Made by a program: the position numbers and the translations under genes. Under the pieces are notes generated by a model that was not told where the DNA came from, ran no database searches, and saw nothing but the letters and a program-made list of their open reading frames with translations. A stretch of 29,918 bases of DNA from a virus, in IMG/VR virus record IMGVR_UViG_3300042301_000926, positions 1 to 29,918 of that record; one strand, given 5' to 3'. Shown piece after piece: positions 16,319 to 24,683 of the stretch; the stretch's first letter is position 1, and each line of letters opens with the position of its first letter.

Positions 16319-19300
16319 TTATATCATTCCAAGTGTGCGCCAAGTTCCGTTAGCGTAAATATACAACCCAATTGTACCATTTGTCTGATAAACTATCAAT
16401 CCTTCTGCAGGATTTGATATTGCCCCTCTCTGAGTCTGTGTCATACGAGGAGGCAAGAATCCCTTTGAGGTACTATCAATCTGAAATAATGCTGAAGCAT
16501 CAATACTTGCTGTACCCAATCCTAAGCCACTACCACTATCAAAAAGCAAACTATTGGTCAGCGCAGATGTACTGCTCCACTTCGACAAATAATTTGTCGT
16601 ACCTGTACCTGTAACAGGATTAGTCAATACGCTCTGATATTGAGGGATATTTAAGGTAGCCCCAACTAAAGTTGCAGCTCCACTCGTTCCCGTAGTAGTT
16701 AAAGTAATAGCGTTCTGCTTACCATTAAAGGTATTCCAATCAGTGCTACTCAAAAACCCACTTGCAGAAGTAGTGGCTTGCGTAATACCTACTGTTCCAC
16801 TACCGGTAATTGTACCTCCGGTCAACGGACCCGTAAATGTTATTGACGTAACAGTACCTACTGACCATGTGCGGTTAGCACTTAGGTCATAACTTGTACC
16901 GTTAATAGTCAAAGTTCTTGCGTCAGGAACACCTCCCAAACCAATCAAAGTGTAGCTTGGTATATTTAAAGTGGCTCCTACTAAGGTAGCTGAACCATTA
17001 TTTCCTGTGGTTGTAAGCGTAATAGTGTTCTGCTTATTATTGAATGTATTCCAATCAGTAGAACTTAAATAACCATTTGAACTTGTAGTTGCTTGAGTGA
17101 TTCCAATAGTACCGCTTCCTGTAATCGTACCTCCGGTAATTGGACCTGTAGTAGCGATACTTGTTACGGTACCAACGCTCCAACTTCTATTAGCTGAAAG
17201 GTCATAAGCAGTGCCATTAATAGTGAGCTGACGAGTATCAGGAACGCCTCCAAGCCCTGCAAGTGAATACTGAGGAACATTAAGTATACCTGTTATATTG
17301 CTATAGGTAGCAGCTCCACTATTACCTGTGGTAGTTAAACTTATTGCAGAGCGTGCTCTACTATCTGTAAAATAAAGGTTAGTACCCTCAGAAATATTTG
17401 ATGTAGTAAGGTTTACTGCACCGGTAAATCCATTTACAGATGTAACAGACTCAGTATTGTCTACTTTCTGCCAAGCAGATCCATGGAATACTATCCAATC
17501 TCCTACTTGCCATCCACTAACACCATCAATAGTGGTGTTACCTGCTACACTTACGATGTAGAAGTACCCATCGGTACCAACACCTGAAGTAATAGTAGGG
17601 TTATTTGTTGATGCGTTCCAAGTACCTTGATACTGCAATCCACCAACTAAGTCATTTACTTGTCCTTGTAGTTTTCCTAAAGCAGTAAGAATACTATCAG
17701 TAGAAGATATTGTTGTGCCGGTCACTGTAAGACCTGTAAGCACCTTTCCTGTAACAGCAGAGTTACTGAGCGTGACACTTGCTGCGCCCGGTCCACTTGC
17801 TGTGGCTTCACCCGTCAGTGAAGTAATATAGTTGCCCTGAGCTTGGTAGATTGGTATGTTCAGCACGTTGCTTGTAAGCGTAGCCGCACCACTCGTACCT
17901 GTAGTAGTCAGAGATGTAATTCGATTATCGTATGCCGTATCCCAATTGGCTTGCTTAGCATTTGTTGGAAGACTATATCCTGAAGCAAAAGTAAGCGCAA
18001 GCGTTCCGCTTGTAGTTACCGGATTACCACCGATAGCAAACCCCGTAGGAACAGTCATGTCTACTGAAGTCACTGTACCTACCGACCATGTTCTATTTGC
18101 AGAAAGGTCATAAGAAGTTCCATTAATAGTAAGAGTCCTTGACTGAGGGGTATATGCTGTGGTATCTACTACAAGTGTTCCATTTGAGGACGAAGTCCTC
18201 AAAATGCCATTGGTAGTATATCCAAGAAGTTGTACGCTAAGGTCAGCATTAAATGATACGGTGTACTGACCTGCATTAACCTCAAACATCAACTTACCAC
18301 CTGCATTATAGTTTGCAAGAGTAAGTCTGCTTTCAGCAGTATTATAGTATAAAGCACCACTACCTGCCCCCATATCTGTCAGATAATAGGAGAGTGCAGT
18401 AACTGAATTAGTGAACGACTTCGCTCCTCCAATAGTTTGAGCTGTAGCAGTAATCAAACCTCTTGCTGAAGCTGACGCATCAGGAATATTAAACGTATGT
18501 ACAGTACCTGCACTTACAATATTGAAGTCAGTGCCTGATGTTCCGGTAGCAAATGTTTGATTTGAAGATAATGCAAGTCCATTAAGTGTTCTTGTCAAAG
18601 GAACATAGCGTCCATCCAAGTCAACACTTGCAAGACCTGTAACGTGACCAAAGGTATCAAGCGTTACATCTTGAATAACAACGCCACCACTATTGTCTAC
18701 ACTCGCTTGAGATGAAGTATCTGCGTGGCTGATAGTACCTGTAGTTGTAATTGTTCCACCATCAAGTCCTGCGCCTGCAGTAATTGAAGTAACTGTACCT
18801 ACAGACCATGTCCTATCAGCAGATAGGTCATAGGTAGTGCCATTAATCGTCAACTGACGAGTAGTTGGAACAGGTGTGTATCCAAGAGCAGCCGCAATGG
18901 TTTTATTTACCCAAAGTGTAGATGTACTATCGTAGAATAATCCTTGATTATTTGCAGGAGATGTAATTAATACACCCTCGTCATCGTTAATATTTGAACC
19001 ATACGTAGGACGAACAACAATTGTTCCATTGTTCTTAGAGTTCAAAGCTGAAGCAACAACAACAATATTGTTTGGTGCTGATGGAGCTGTAGTTTGGAAT
19101 CCTCCTGCTACAGTTGTTGATGCGTAAAGAATGGAACCTGCAGCATACCCACTTGTATTAATACCTTCAATCTCACCAAAGTGAGTAACTTGACCAAACC
19201 CTCCATTGCCAATGGTCTCGGCAGTAACCCCCATGAAATAATTTGAAGGGTATGTACCATTTGCTAAGAACGGAGCAATAAGAATATGACCACTCGCACC

Positions 19301-21988
19301 ATCAGTACCTGCAAACCTTACAGCAGTACCTTTTGGTATTGAAGTACCTGTGCTATTTTTTACATAGAAATAAGTATCCTGACCAATATGCTGAAGCACA
19401 TCGTTCATTATCAAGGCAACAGTAGAATGGGAGTCGGCCCAATACATTGTACCTTGTGTAGTTGGCGTAGCTGTAGGTGTCAAATCAAACCCAACATATC
19501 CTGCAGTTATTCCATGCTCACCAAGATTAACATTTGTTGTTGCTCCTGTGTATGGAACATAACCTGTTAGAGCAGACCCATAATTAGGAATGTTAAGCAC
19601 ACCCGTAAGGTTGCTATATGTGGCAGCTCCACTTGTGCCTACCGTAGTAAGGCTAATAGCAGAACGTGCTCTGCTGTCTGTAAAATATAAATTAGTGCCC
19701 TCAGTAACAAGGGTCGTTGTGTAATCACCCGACTGAGCTATAATCGCCCCTGTCCTTCCGAACACACTTGTCACCGGGGCTGTATCATAATCAGTCCATG
19801 ATGCAGTAATGGTACCGCCATCCTGCTGATTTAATGTTAATGTCTTTGTTATCGTACCTGTAACTGCAGCAGAAGTAAGACTTCTGTCATAAGCAACATC
19901 CCATTCTCCCTGACTCGCATTAGTAGGTAAAGAATATCCTGAAGCAAATGCTACAGCAAGAGTTCCTGCCCCTGTAACAGGGTTTCCGGAAATGGTAAAT
20001 CCTGTAGGCACACTCATATCAACTGAAGTGACTGTACCTACGCTCCATGATCTATCTGCAGACAGGTCGTATGAGGTCCCATTGATAGTGAGCTGTCTTG
20101 TCGCAGGCACAGCACCAATATCACTGAGAACCTCACTACCCGTCCTATACTTAATAACCCCTGAATCAGATACAATGAATTTATCTGTGTCAGTTGTTGC
20201 GTTTACAATAGTGTCAATATATAAGTCTCCTTCAATAGTTAACTTGTATCCGCTATCTATAATATTATCCCCAAAAACTATATTGCCATTTGAGAATATT
20301 CTTGATACCTGAGTGCCTCCTATAGTCTGAGCGATCTGCCCATCGCTATACTCATGAACCGTAGACCTTGGAGACCCAAAGTTGTTCATCTGTATAGTGT
20401 ATCCATAAGGAGTAAGCCCTGTATTTATGAAGGCAATAGTAGCTCCTGAATTTGTATTAAAGCCTACTGATAAAACATTCGACTGATACGTAACAGGACT
20501 GTTAGTAAGAGTGGTAAGCCCACTCCACATTGGTATAGTATACGCTGTACCTGTACCTGTAACAGGGTTGGTAAGCGCATTTTGCTTGTTATTGAAAGTG
20601 TTCCAATCGGTTGAACTCAAATAACCATTTGAGCTTACACCTGATTGGGTAATTCCGATTACATTCCCTACATAAGTGATAGGGGCAGTAGCGCTCAGGT
20701 CATTAAGCTTCGTATTAAACTCGTTCCAATCAGCAGCACTAAGGTATCCATCTGAAGTAGGGCCTGCTTGCGTGATTCCGATTGTACCTGAAGTAGTAAT
20801 AGTTCCACCCGTAAGCGGTCCTGAAGTAGCAATGCTTGTGATTGTACCTACATTCCACGTCCGATTGGCTGAAAGGTCGTACCCAACACCGTTAATGGTA
20901 AGAGTAGTGCTATCATCAACCGCATCAGTGATGCCATAACCTGCAAGTGTAGTAGGAGTACCCGTAATCTTGCTCCAACCAAGTGAAGTTATCCACGAAG
21001 GGTTGGCATAAGATCCATCTGTCCGCACATCACCTACTGTCCATGACCTATCTGCACTCAGATCGTACCCTGTTCCGTTAATAGTAAGAGTTCTTGTAGC
21101 CGGAGGTGCTCCCACATCACTGTAAGTAAGCACAACCGCACCCGTATATCCATTAACGCTTACAACTGCGTCAGTATTATCAACCTTACTCCATGCTGTC
21201 CCATCAAAAATGGCCCAATCACCAAGGTTCCATGACGTAATTCCGTTCAAATTGGTGTTACCCGGTACACTTACTACGTAGTAGTAGCCCTTTGTACCGA
21301 CAGAACTCTGCAAAAACGGGTCGTTGGTAGCTGCATTCCATGTACCTTGGTACTGAACGCCACCAACAAGACTATTAATTTGGTTCTGCACCTTTCCAAA
21401 AGCCTGAAGAATACTATCAGTTGATAATACAGTACCTCCTGTGATGTTCAATCCGTTCAAAACCTTGGCAATAACAGCATCATTGGTAAGTGTAACGGTA
21501 GCATTACCGGGTCCACTTGCTGTAGCCTCACCTGAAAGCTGCGTAATATAGTTTCCCTGAGACTGATAGATGGGAATATTTAATGTCTTGCCGATATATG
21601 TAGCTGCTCCACCGGTTCCGGTAGTAGTAAGCGAATCAATCGTAGGAAGATCCCACGTTCTATCAGCAGATAAATTATATGTAACACCATTGATGGTGAT
21701 AGTCCGTGTCTCAGGAGTATATGCAGTGCTATCTAAAGAGCCGTCAGCCTTCACAAATTGTGAAGCAAGACCGCCCGGAACGATGAATGCTGCTGCCTCT
21801 ATGCTAAATGCGCCAAGGTTTACATCTCCTGTAGCGCCAACATAAGGAACATAGAACTGACCGATTGTATTGCCAAGCTCGGCAACGGTAAAGTTCTTGG
21901 TATTATTCAAGTTCTCCACATCTGTTCCGATCAATAGATCGTTCAGTGTAGGGGTAACTATTATTGGGTATGTACTTATCCGTGCCAT
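16319..21988 (-). CDS. Giant repetitive tail fibre, 1889 residues
   Basis: A 1889-residue Thr/Gly/Ser-rich fibre and the largest gene in the window. The N-terminus has the motif LLIGTDVENLNNTKNFTV, shared with the 78-residue protein, which may be the virion-binding part. The shaft has eight copies of a motif of the form (R/T)-x-LTING-x-YDLSA-R-WSVG, several STDWNTFN-KQN units, and two copies of a long block with LVGG-QYQGTWNA. The C-terminal 80 residues (GFLPPRMTQTQRGAISNPAE, then GLIVYQTNGTIGLYIYANG) form a small beta module seen at the end of many Bacteroidota fibre and surface proteins. No S74 domain is present, unlike its neighbour. A TATATTTG -7 box lies only 8 nt before the ATG, so the mRNA may be nearly leaderless. 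The expected role is host recognition or a long side fibre. Confidence 0.85.
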   Translation of the reverse strand: MARISTYPIIVTPTLNDLLIGTDVENLNNTKNFTVAELGNTIGQFYVPYVGATGDVNLGAFSIEAAAFIVPGGLASQFVKADGSLDSTAYTPETRTITINGVTYNLSADRTWDLPTIDSLTTTGTGGAATYIGKTLNIPIYQSQGNYITQLSGEATASGPGNATVTLTNDAVIAKVLNGLNITGGTVLSTDSILQAFGKVQNQINSLVGGVQYQGTWNAATNDPFLQSSVGTKGYYYVVSVPGNTNLNGITSWNLGDWAIFDGTAWSKVDNTDAVVSVNGYTGAVVLTYSDVGAPPATRTLTINGTGYDLSADRSWTVGDVRTDGSYANPSWITSLGWSKITGTPTTLAGYGITDAVDDSTTLTINGVGYDLSANRTWNVGTITSIATSGPLTGGTITTSGTIGITQAGPTSDGYLSAADWNEFNTKLNDLSATAPITYVGNVIGITQSGVSSNGYLSSTDWNTFNNKQNALTNPVTGTGTAYTIPMWSGLTTLTNSPVTYQSNVLSVGFNTNSGATIAFINTGLTPYGYTIQMNNFGSPRSTVHEYSDGQIAQTIGGTQVSRIFSNGNIVFGDNIIDSGYKLTIEGDLYIDTIVNATTDTDKFIVSDSGVIKYRTGSEVLSDIGAVPATRQLTINGTSYDLSADRSWSVGTVTSVDMSVPTGFTISGNPVTGAGTLAVAFASGYSLPTNASQGEWDVAYDRSLTSAAVTGTITKTLTLNQQDGGTITASWTDYDTAPVTSVFGRTGAIIAQSGDYTTTLVTEGTNLYFTDSRARSAISLTTVGTSGAATYSNLTGVLNIPNYGSALTGYVPYTGATTNVNLGEHGITAGYVGFDLTPTATPTTQGTMYWADSHSTVALIMNDVLQHIGQDTYFYVKNSTGTSIPKGTAVRFAGTDGASGHILIAPFLANGTYPSNYFMGVTAETIGNGGFGQVTHFGEIEGINTSGYAAGSILYASTTVAGGFQTTAPSAPNNIVVVASALNSKNNGTIVVRPTYGSNINDDEGVLITSPANNQGLFYDSTSTLWVNKTIAAALGYTPVPTTRQLTINGTTYDLSADRTWSVGTVTSITAGAGLDGGTITTTGTISHADTSSQASVDNSGGVVIQDVTLDTFGHVTGLASVDLDGRYVPLTRTLNGLALSSNQTFATGTSGTDFNIVSAGTVHTFNIPDASASARGLITATAQTIGGAKSFTNSVTALSYYLTDMGAGSGALYYNTAESRLTLANYNAGGKLMFEVNAGQYTVSFNADLSVQLLGYTTNGILRTSSSNGTLVVDTTAYTPQSRTLTINGTSYDLSANRTWSVGTVTSVDMTVPTGFAIGGNPVTTSGTLALTFASGYSLPTNAKQANWDTAYDNRITSLTTTGTSGAATLTSNVLNIPIYQAQGNYITSLTGEATASGPGAASVTLSNSAVTGKVLTGLTVTGTTISSTDSILTALGKLQGQVNDLVGGLQYQGTWNASTNNPTITSGVGTDGYFYIVSVAGNTTIDGVSGWQVGDWIVFHGSAWQKVDNTESVTSVNGFTGAVNLTTSNISEGTNLYFTDSRARSAISLTTTGNSGAATYSNITGILNVPQYSLAGLGGVPDTRQLTINGTAYDLSANRSWSVGTVTSIATTGPITGGTITGSGTIGITQATTSSNGYLSSTDWNTFNNKQNTITLTTTGNNGSATLVGATLNIPSYTLIGLGGVPDARTLTINGTSYDLSANRTWSVGTVTSITFTGPLTGGTITGSGTVGITQATTSASGFLSSTDWNTFNGKQNAITLTTTGTSGAATLVGATLNIPQYQSVLTNPVTGTGTTNYLSKWSSTSALTNSLLFDSGSGLGLGTASIDASALFQIDSTSKGFLPPRMTQTQRGAISNPAEGLIVYQTNGTIGLYIYANGTWRTLGMI
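17400..17915 (-). repeat. Copy B of a 170-residue fibre block
   Basis: Encodes LTTTGTSGAATLTSNVLNIP through NGFTGAVNLT, including GEATASGPG, LVGGLQYQGTWNA and GDWIVFHGSAWQKVDNT. It matches the block at about 21120-21640 in order and length. Boundaries are approximate. Confidence 0.7.
21120..21640 (-). repeat. Copy A of a 170-residue fibre block
   Basis: Encodes LTTTGTGGAATYIGKTLNIP through NGYTGAVVLT, including GEATASGPG, LVGGVQYQGTWNA and GDWAIFDGTAWSKVDNT. It is the N-terminal partner of the block at 17400-17915. Boundaries are approximate. Confidence 0.7.
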
Positions 21989-21995
21989 TGTTCAA

Positions 21996-22003
21996 CAAAT
22001 ATA
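21996..22003 (-). promoter_or_regulatory. Possible -7 box (TATATTTG) for the fibre genes
   Basis: The minus strand reads TATATTTG, matching TAnnTTTG, in the 16-nt gap between the spanin and fibre genes. With the usual spacing, transcription would start within a few bases of the ATG at 21988. No -33 box is seen, and A/T-rich DNA can match by chance. Confidence 0.35.
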
Positions 22004-22004
22004 C

Positions 22005-22460
22005 TCATTTTATAAGATAGCGTCTGACTAACCATGCCACTAAAGGTATGAGTAGCAACCACCATAAATTAAAGTAACTCGGCCTCTTATCTACGGACTT
22101 GACAAACGTCTCTTTCTTCTCCTCTTTCTTGACCTCCGTTTGCTTCTGTTCTGATTTTACAACAGTTGTTTTTGTTGTATCAATGACCTCTCTCTTCTTC
22201 TTTTTTATCTTAACCGTTGCGTTAACGTATTCCTTCCCACCAATAACCATTGGCTTTGTGGTATCCAATGGTACTATCTCTATCTCCTCAATATCTTCTT
22301 TGATGCTGATTGCATTCTGTTGAACAGCTACGCTATCCTTTTTCTCCACGACTACACTATCTGTGCGTGTTTCCACGACAGCCTTAGATATAGCCACCTT
22401 CCTTGTTGCACAAGAAAATAAAAAGAGACTAAGGAAGATTAACGTAAGAAGTCTTACCAT
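22005..22460 (-). CDS. Unimolecular spanin (u-spanin), outer-membrane disruption
   Basis: A 151-residue protein with a type II signal peptide and lipobox (LFSC, lipidated Cys at 17), a periplasmic stretch of about 110 residues rich in Val, Thr, Lys and Glu, and a C-terminal transmembrane helix (about 129-145: NLWWLLLIPLVAWLV) followed by RRYLIK. One protein anchored in the outer membrane by lipid and in the inner membrane by a C-terminal helix is the u-spanin layout (as in phage T1 gp11). Spanins fuse the two membranes in the last step of lysis of Gram-negative hosts. The start overlaps the endolysin gene by 32 nt, supporting a lysis role. The alternative is an unrelated lipoprotein, but the C-terminal helix and the neighbour argue against it. 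Confidence 0.8.
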   Translation of the reverse strand: MVRLLTLIFLSLFLFSCATRKVAISKAVVETRTDSVVVEKKDSVAVQQNAISIKEDIEEIEIVPLDTTKPMVIGGKEYVNATVKIKKKKREVIDTTKTTVVKSEQKQTEVKKEEKKETFVKSVDKRPSYFNLWWLLLIPLVAWLVRRYLIK

Positions 22461-22896
22461 TTGTTTTTACAGCTTTTAATTTTTGCTTTCGTTGTTTGCC
22501 TGTGCTTTCGTAAGAAACGTGAACCCAATCAGGATTCTTATCAGTTCCAAACTCCCAAATCAATTGGTCGAAATTTAAGTTGTCCTTAATGAAGTTGTAC
22601 ACGTCAGCATTAGTAACACCACTCCCACTATCATCCATATCGATGTCAATCGCTTCACCCTGACAATGCTGAGAGGACAAACTCCCTCCTATAGCAGTAT
22701 TGAGCTCCTTGCTTCTGTACCCTGACGAGATATGAATAGGTACACCAAAATGCTCACGAATAGGCTCAAATATATTTTCAGCCAACTTCTTAAAGTTTTC
22801 TAAATGCTCAGCAGTTGGGGTGTTGCTTATACCTCTGCGCTTAGCTGTTTCACTTCTACTTACTTCTGCTAATGATAAGTGCTCACTGATTTTCAT
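22429..22896 (-). CDS. Endolysin, peptidase M15 family
   Basis: A 155-residue zinc peptidase of the M15 (VanY/D-Ala-D-Ala carboxypeptidase-like) type, expected to cut peptidoglycan peptides during lysis. The signature is clear: SSGYRSKELNTAIGG (58-71), then SSQHCQGEAIDID (74-86) with zinc ligands H77 and D84, a probable catalytic Glu at 115 (IWEF), and WVHVSY with H126 as third ligand. The N-terminus (HLSLAEVSRSETAKRRGISN) matches the leading helix of the M15_3-type enzymes seen in many Bacteroidota phages. No signal peptide is present, so release needs a holin, and candidates lie directly upstream. It is followed by the overlapping u-spanin gene. The exact bond cleaved cannot be read from the sequence. 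Confidence 0.9.
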   Translation of the reverse strand: MKISEHLSLAEVSRSETAKRRGISNTPTAEHLENFKKLAENIFEPIREHFGVPIHISSGYRSKELNTAIGGSLSSQHCQGEAIDIDMDDSGSGVTNADVYNFIKDNLNFDQLIWEFGTDKNPDWVHVSYESTGKQRKQKLKAVKTNGKTSYVNLP

Positions 22897-22902
22897 ATTG
22901 TT

Positions 22903-24018
22903 TTATTTTTTTTCTTTACTTCCTTCTTGGGTAGCATATTTGATACCCATAATTGTTCCTACTATCGAAAAGGCGTTCGTCAATAATACGCTAAACATAT
23001 TACTCCACGTTGACCCAATTATCTGCGTATCCTTGTTCGTAAGAATTGCCATCCAATAAAGTATTGTTGTAACAACACCAACTCCAACTATTACCGCCAA
23101 AGCAACCTTAACAATTACTTTTATTAATTCGCTTTGACTCTTCTTTATCGTTGCATCCAAATCATTCAGGGCTGCATCCTTCTCCATCTCTATGGCTATC
23201 CTAAGCTTGTTTGAGTTGTCTAACTCTACTTGTAAATTTTTAGATAGCTCACTGATTTTATTTTTACTATTTATAGTTTCAGTAATGTCATTGGCAATTT
23301 TCATTACCTTTTTACAAGTACCATCATTGCTAAGTATTGGATTGTAAGTAGCCTTCAAATAAATAGGAGTGCCATCTACTTTCCTTCTTTCATACTCACC
23401 CTCAAAGAACTTTCCACTGCTTAACTTTGTCCAAAACTCTTTATATTCTTCTGACTTTAAATATTCGTGGCTAACAAAAATACTGTGATGCTTCCCAATA
23501 ATTTTACTCTCATCCTTCTCATCAAAGCCCATTGCTTTTAAGAAGATTGAGTTTGCCCCTAATATGTACCCGTCACAATCAAAATAAATAATGGCGTTGC
23601 TTTTACTCACTGCGCCAATCTCATTCTTTGCTATTACTGTTGTACTCACATCATTGGCGATCTTCATTATCTTGGTAACTTGACCATCCTCATTTAGTAT
23701 TGGATTGTAAGTTGCCTGTAGATAGATGAGACTTCCGTCTGATTTTACTCTCTCAAACTCACCCTCAAAAAACTTTCCTTCCCTTAATTTTTTCCAAAAA
23801 TCTTTATACTGCTCCGACTTTGAATATTCATTAGAAACAAAAATGCTATGGTGTTGACCAATAATTTTTTCGTGTTCCCCATCCTTATACCCCATCGTTT
23901 GCAAAAAGATCGAATTAACCCCAAGAATAATCCCGTTAAGATCAAAGTATATAATGGCATTGCTACGATTAATAGCCTCCATTCTACTCAACAGTTCTTC
24001 TCTACTTAGGTTCTTCAT
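22903..24018 (-). CDS. PAS-PAS sensor fused to a holin-like membrane domain
   Basis: A 371-residue protein from the ATG at 24018; an ATG at 24057 would add 13 residues but increase overlap with the previous gene from 17 to 56 nt. Two PAS domains lie at about 8-128 and 129-250 and are clearly a duplication. Each has SNAIIYFD, then LG-NSIFL-(T/A)MG, IIG(Q/K)HHSIFVS-EY, GKFFEGE-ER and ATYNPIL. This resembles the PAS type in bacterial chemotaxis receptors and BdlA-like proteins. A coiled coil follows (250-295), then two transmembrane helices (about 301-325 and 338-361) and a charged tail (EGSKEKK). No kinase, cyclase or methyl-accepting domain is present. It sits between a holin candidate and the endolysin, so a sensor-controlled lysis or membrane role is inferred. 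Ligand and function are unknown. Confidence 0.8.
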   Translation of the reverse strand: MKNLSREELLSRMEAINRSNAIIYFDLNGIILGVNSIFLQTMGYKDGEHEKIIGQHHSIFVSNEYSKSEQYKDFWKKLREGKFFEGEFERVKSDGSLIYLQATYNPILNEDGQVTKIMKIANDVSTTVIAKNEIGAVSKSNAIIYFDCDGYILGANSIFLKAMGFDEKDESKIIGKHHSIFVSHEYLKSEEYKEFWTKLSSGKFFEGEYERRKVDGTPIYLKATYNPILSNDGTCKKVMKIANDITETINSKNKISELSKNLQVELDNSNKLRIAIEMEKDAALNDLDATIKKSQSELIKVIVKVALAVIVGVGVVTTILYWMAILTNKDTQIIGSTWSNMFSVLLTNAFSIVGTIMGIKYATQEGSKEKK

Positions 24019-24250
24019 CTTTATCAGTAGGTTTCTTAAAGATCTTCTCTGCAGCACTGATGCCTAAAGCAGCAGCAGATAAAGCAGCAACTGAATATAC
24101 TAAAGCTTCTGACGGCTCGTTAACAGAGTCATGGTTGGCATACAATGTCCAACACAATGCTACTGCACTAAACACTCCAACAAATCTCTTGCTTGACGCT
24201 TGTCCGTTTTCTGACAAAAATCCTTTTGCCCATTCTAAAAATTTTCTCAT
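24002..24250 (-). CDS. Two-helix membrane protein, candidate holin
   Basis: An 82-residue protein with a short amphipathic N-terminus (MRKFLEWAKGFLSENGQASS), two hydrophobic helices (about 22-38 VGVFSAVALCWTLYA and 48-66 EALVYSVAALSAAALGIS) and a charged tail (KKPTDKDEEPK). Size, topology and position three genes before the spanin fit a holin that lets the endolysin reach the cell wall. The start codon overlaps the stop of the 40-residue gene (ATGA), and its end overlaps the PAS protein by 17 nt. Other membrane proteins in the same cluster compete for the holin assignment. Confidence 0.65.
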   Translation of the reverse strand: MRKFLEWAKGFLSENGQASSKRFVGVFSAVALCWTLYANHDSVNEPSEALVYSVAALSAAALGISAAEKIFKKPTDKDEEPK

Positions 24251-24369
24251 CTTCCTTGCCCCCTATATTGTTTTGGTTTTGGACTGTGTTTGTTATAAGA
24301 CTTTTTAGCAACGCCTCTTTTGCGCTTGCCAAAGCTTATCTTCTTAGCACTCGATACATTTTTTGCCAT
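24247..24369 (-). CDS. 40-residue basic protein
   Basis: A short gene with an ATG at 24369 and TGA at 24247-24249, encoding a very basic peptide with FGKRKRGVAKKSYNKHSP in the middle and the ending QYRGQGR. The start overlaps the stop of the gene before it by 1 nt and the stop overlaps the next start (ATGA), strong signs of a real coupled gene. The K/R-rich core with a C-terminal YRGQGR recurs, to my knowledge, in small Bacteroidota phage proteins. Function unknown; nucleic-acid binding is possible from charge. Confidence 0.7.
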   Translation of the reverse strand: MAKNVSSAKKISFGKRKRGVAKKSYNKHSPKPKQYRGQGR

Positions 24370-24659
24370 TATAATCCTTTTAGAAAATCAATAATAACTT
24401 TAAGAACTCCAAGTCCAATAAGCGTAACCATGGCATAGAAGTATGCTTTGTACTTTTTTATCTCAGCCTTTAAGGCATACACTTCTTTCTTCATTGTTCT
24501 TAAATCTCCGATCATACCGCTTGAGTCTTTGTCAATCGGATTACCGGATAATAAGTTGTGCATGTCTTTTACGATCGCCTTTACTTCAGCTACATCGCTC
24601 TTTAGAGCATCTAACTCTGCTGCCATATAATCAAGCCTATTGTTTTCTTGAGGATTCAT
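24369..24659 (-). CDS. Coiled-coil plus membrane-anchor protein, holin-like accessory
   Basis: A 96-residue protein with a long N-terminal helix of heptad character (about 8-40: MAAELDALKSDVAEVKAIVK), a second charged helix (50-70) and one C-terminal transmembrane helix (about 72-92: YFYAMVTLIGLGVLKVIIDF). The layout resembles XhlA-type or similar holin-associated proteins, with a cytoplasmic coiled coil and a membrane anchor. It is translationally coupled to the 40-residue gene downstream. It may be a holin, an antiholin or a partner of the PAS protein, which also has a coiled coil beside its membrane helices. Confidence 0.6.
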   Translation of the reverse strand: MNPQENNRLDYMAAELDALKSDVAEVKAIVKDMHNLLSGNPIDKDSSGMIGDLRTMKKEVYALKAEIKKYKAYFYAMVTLIGLGVLKVIIDFLKGL

Positions 24660-24683
24660 TTTATACCTGTATTGTGATAGCTA

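Larger units (their letters stand above)
16856..21713 (-). repeat. Eight dispersed LTINGT-YDLSA-RTWSVG repeats in the fibre gene
   Basis: Copies lie at roughly 16856-16921, 17169-17234, 18076-18141, 18796-18861, 20035-20100, 20847-20910, 21029-21090 and 21648-21713. Each encodes about 20 residues with an invariant TING-x-Y-LSA-R-W core. They mark boundaries of beta-rich shaft units and give long stretches of similar DNA in one gene, a substrate for recombination. Confidence 0.8.
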
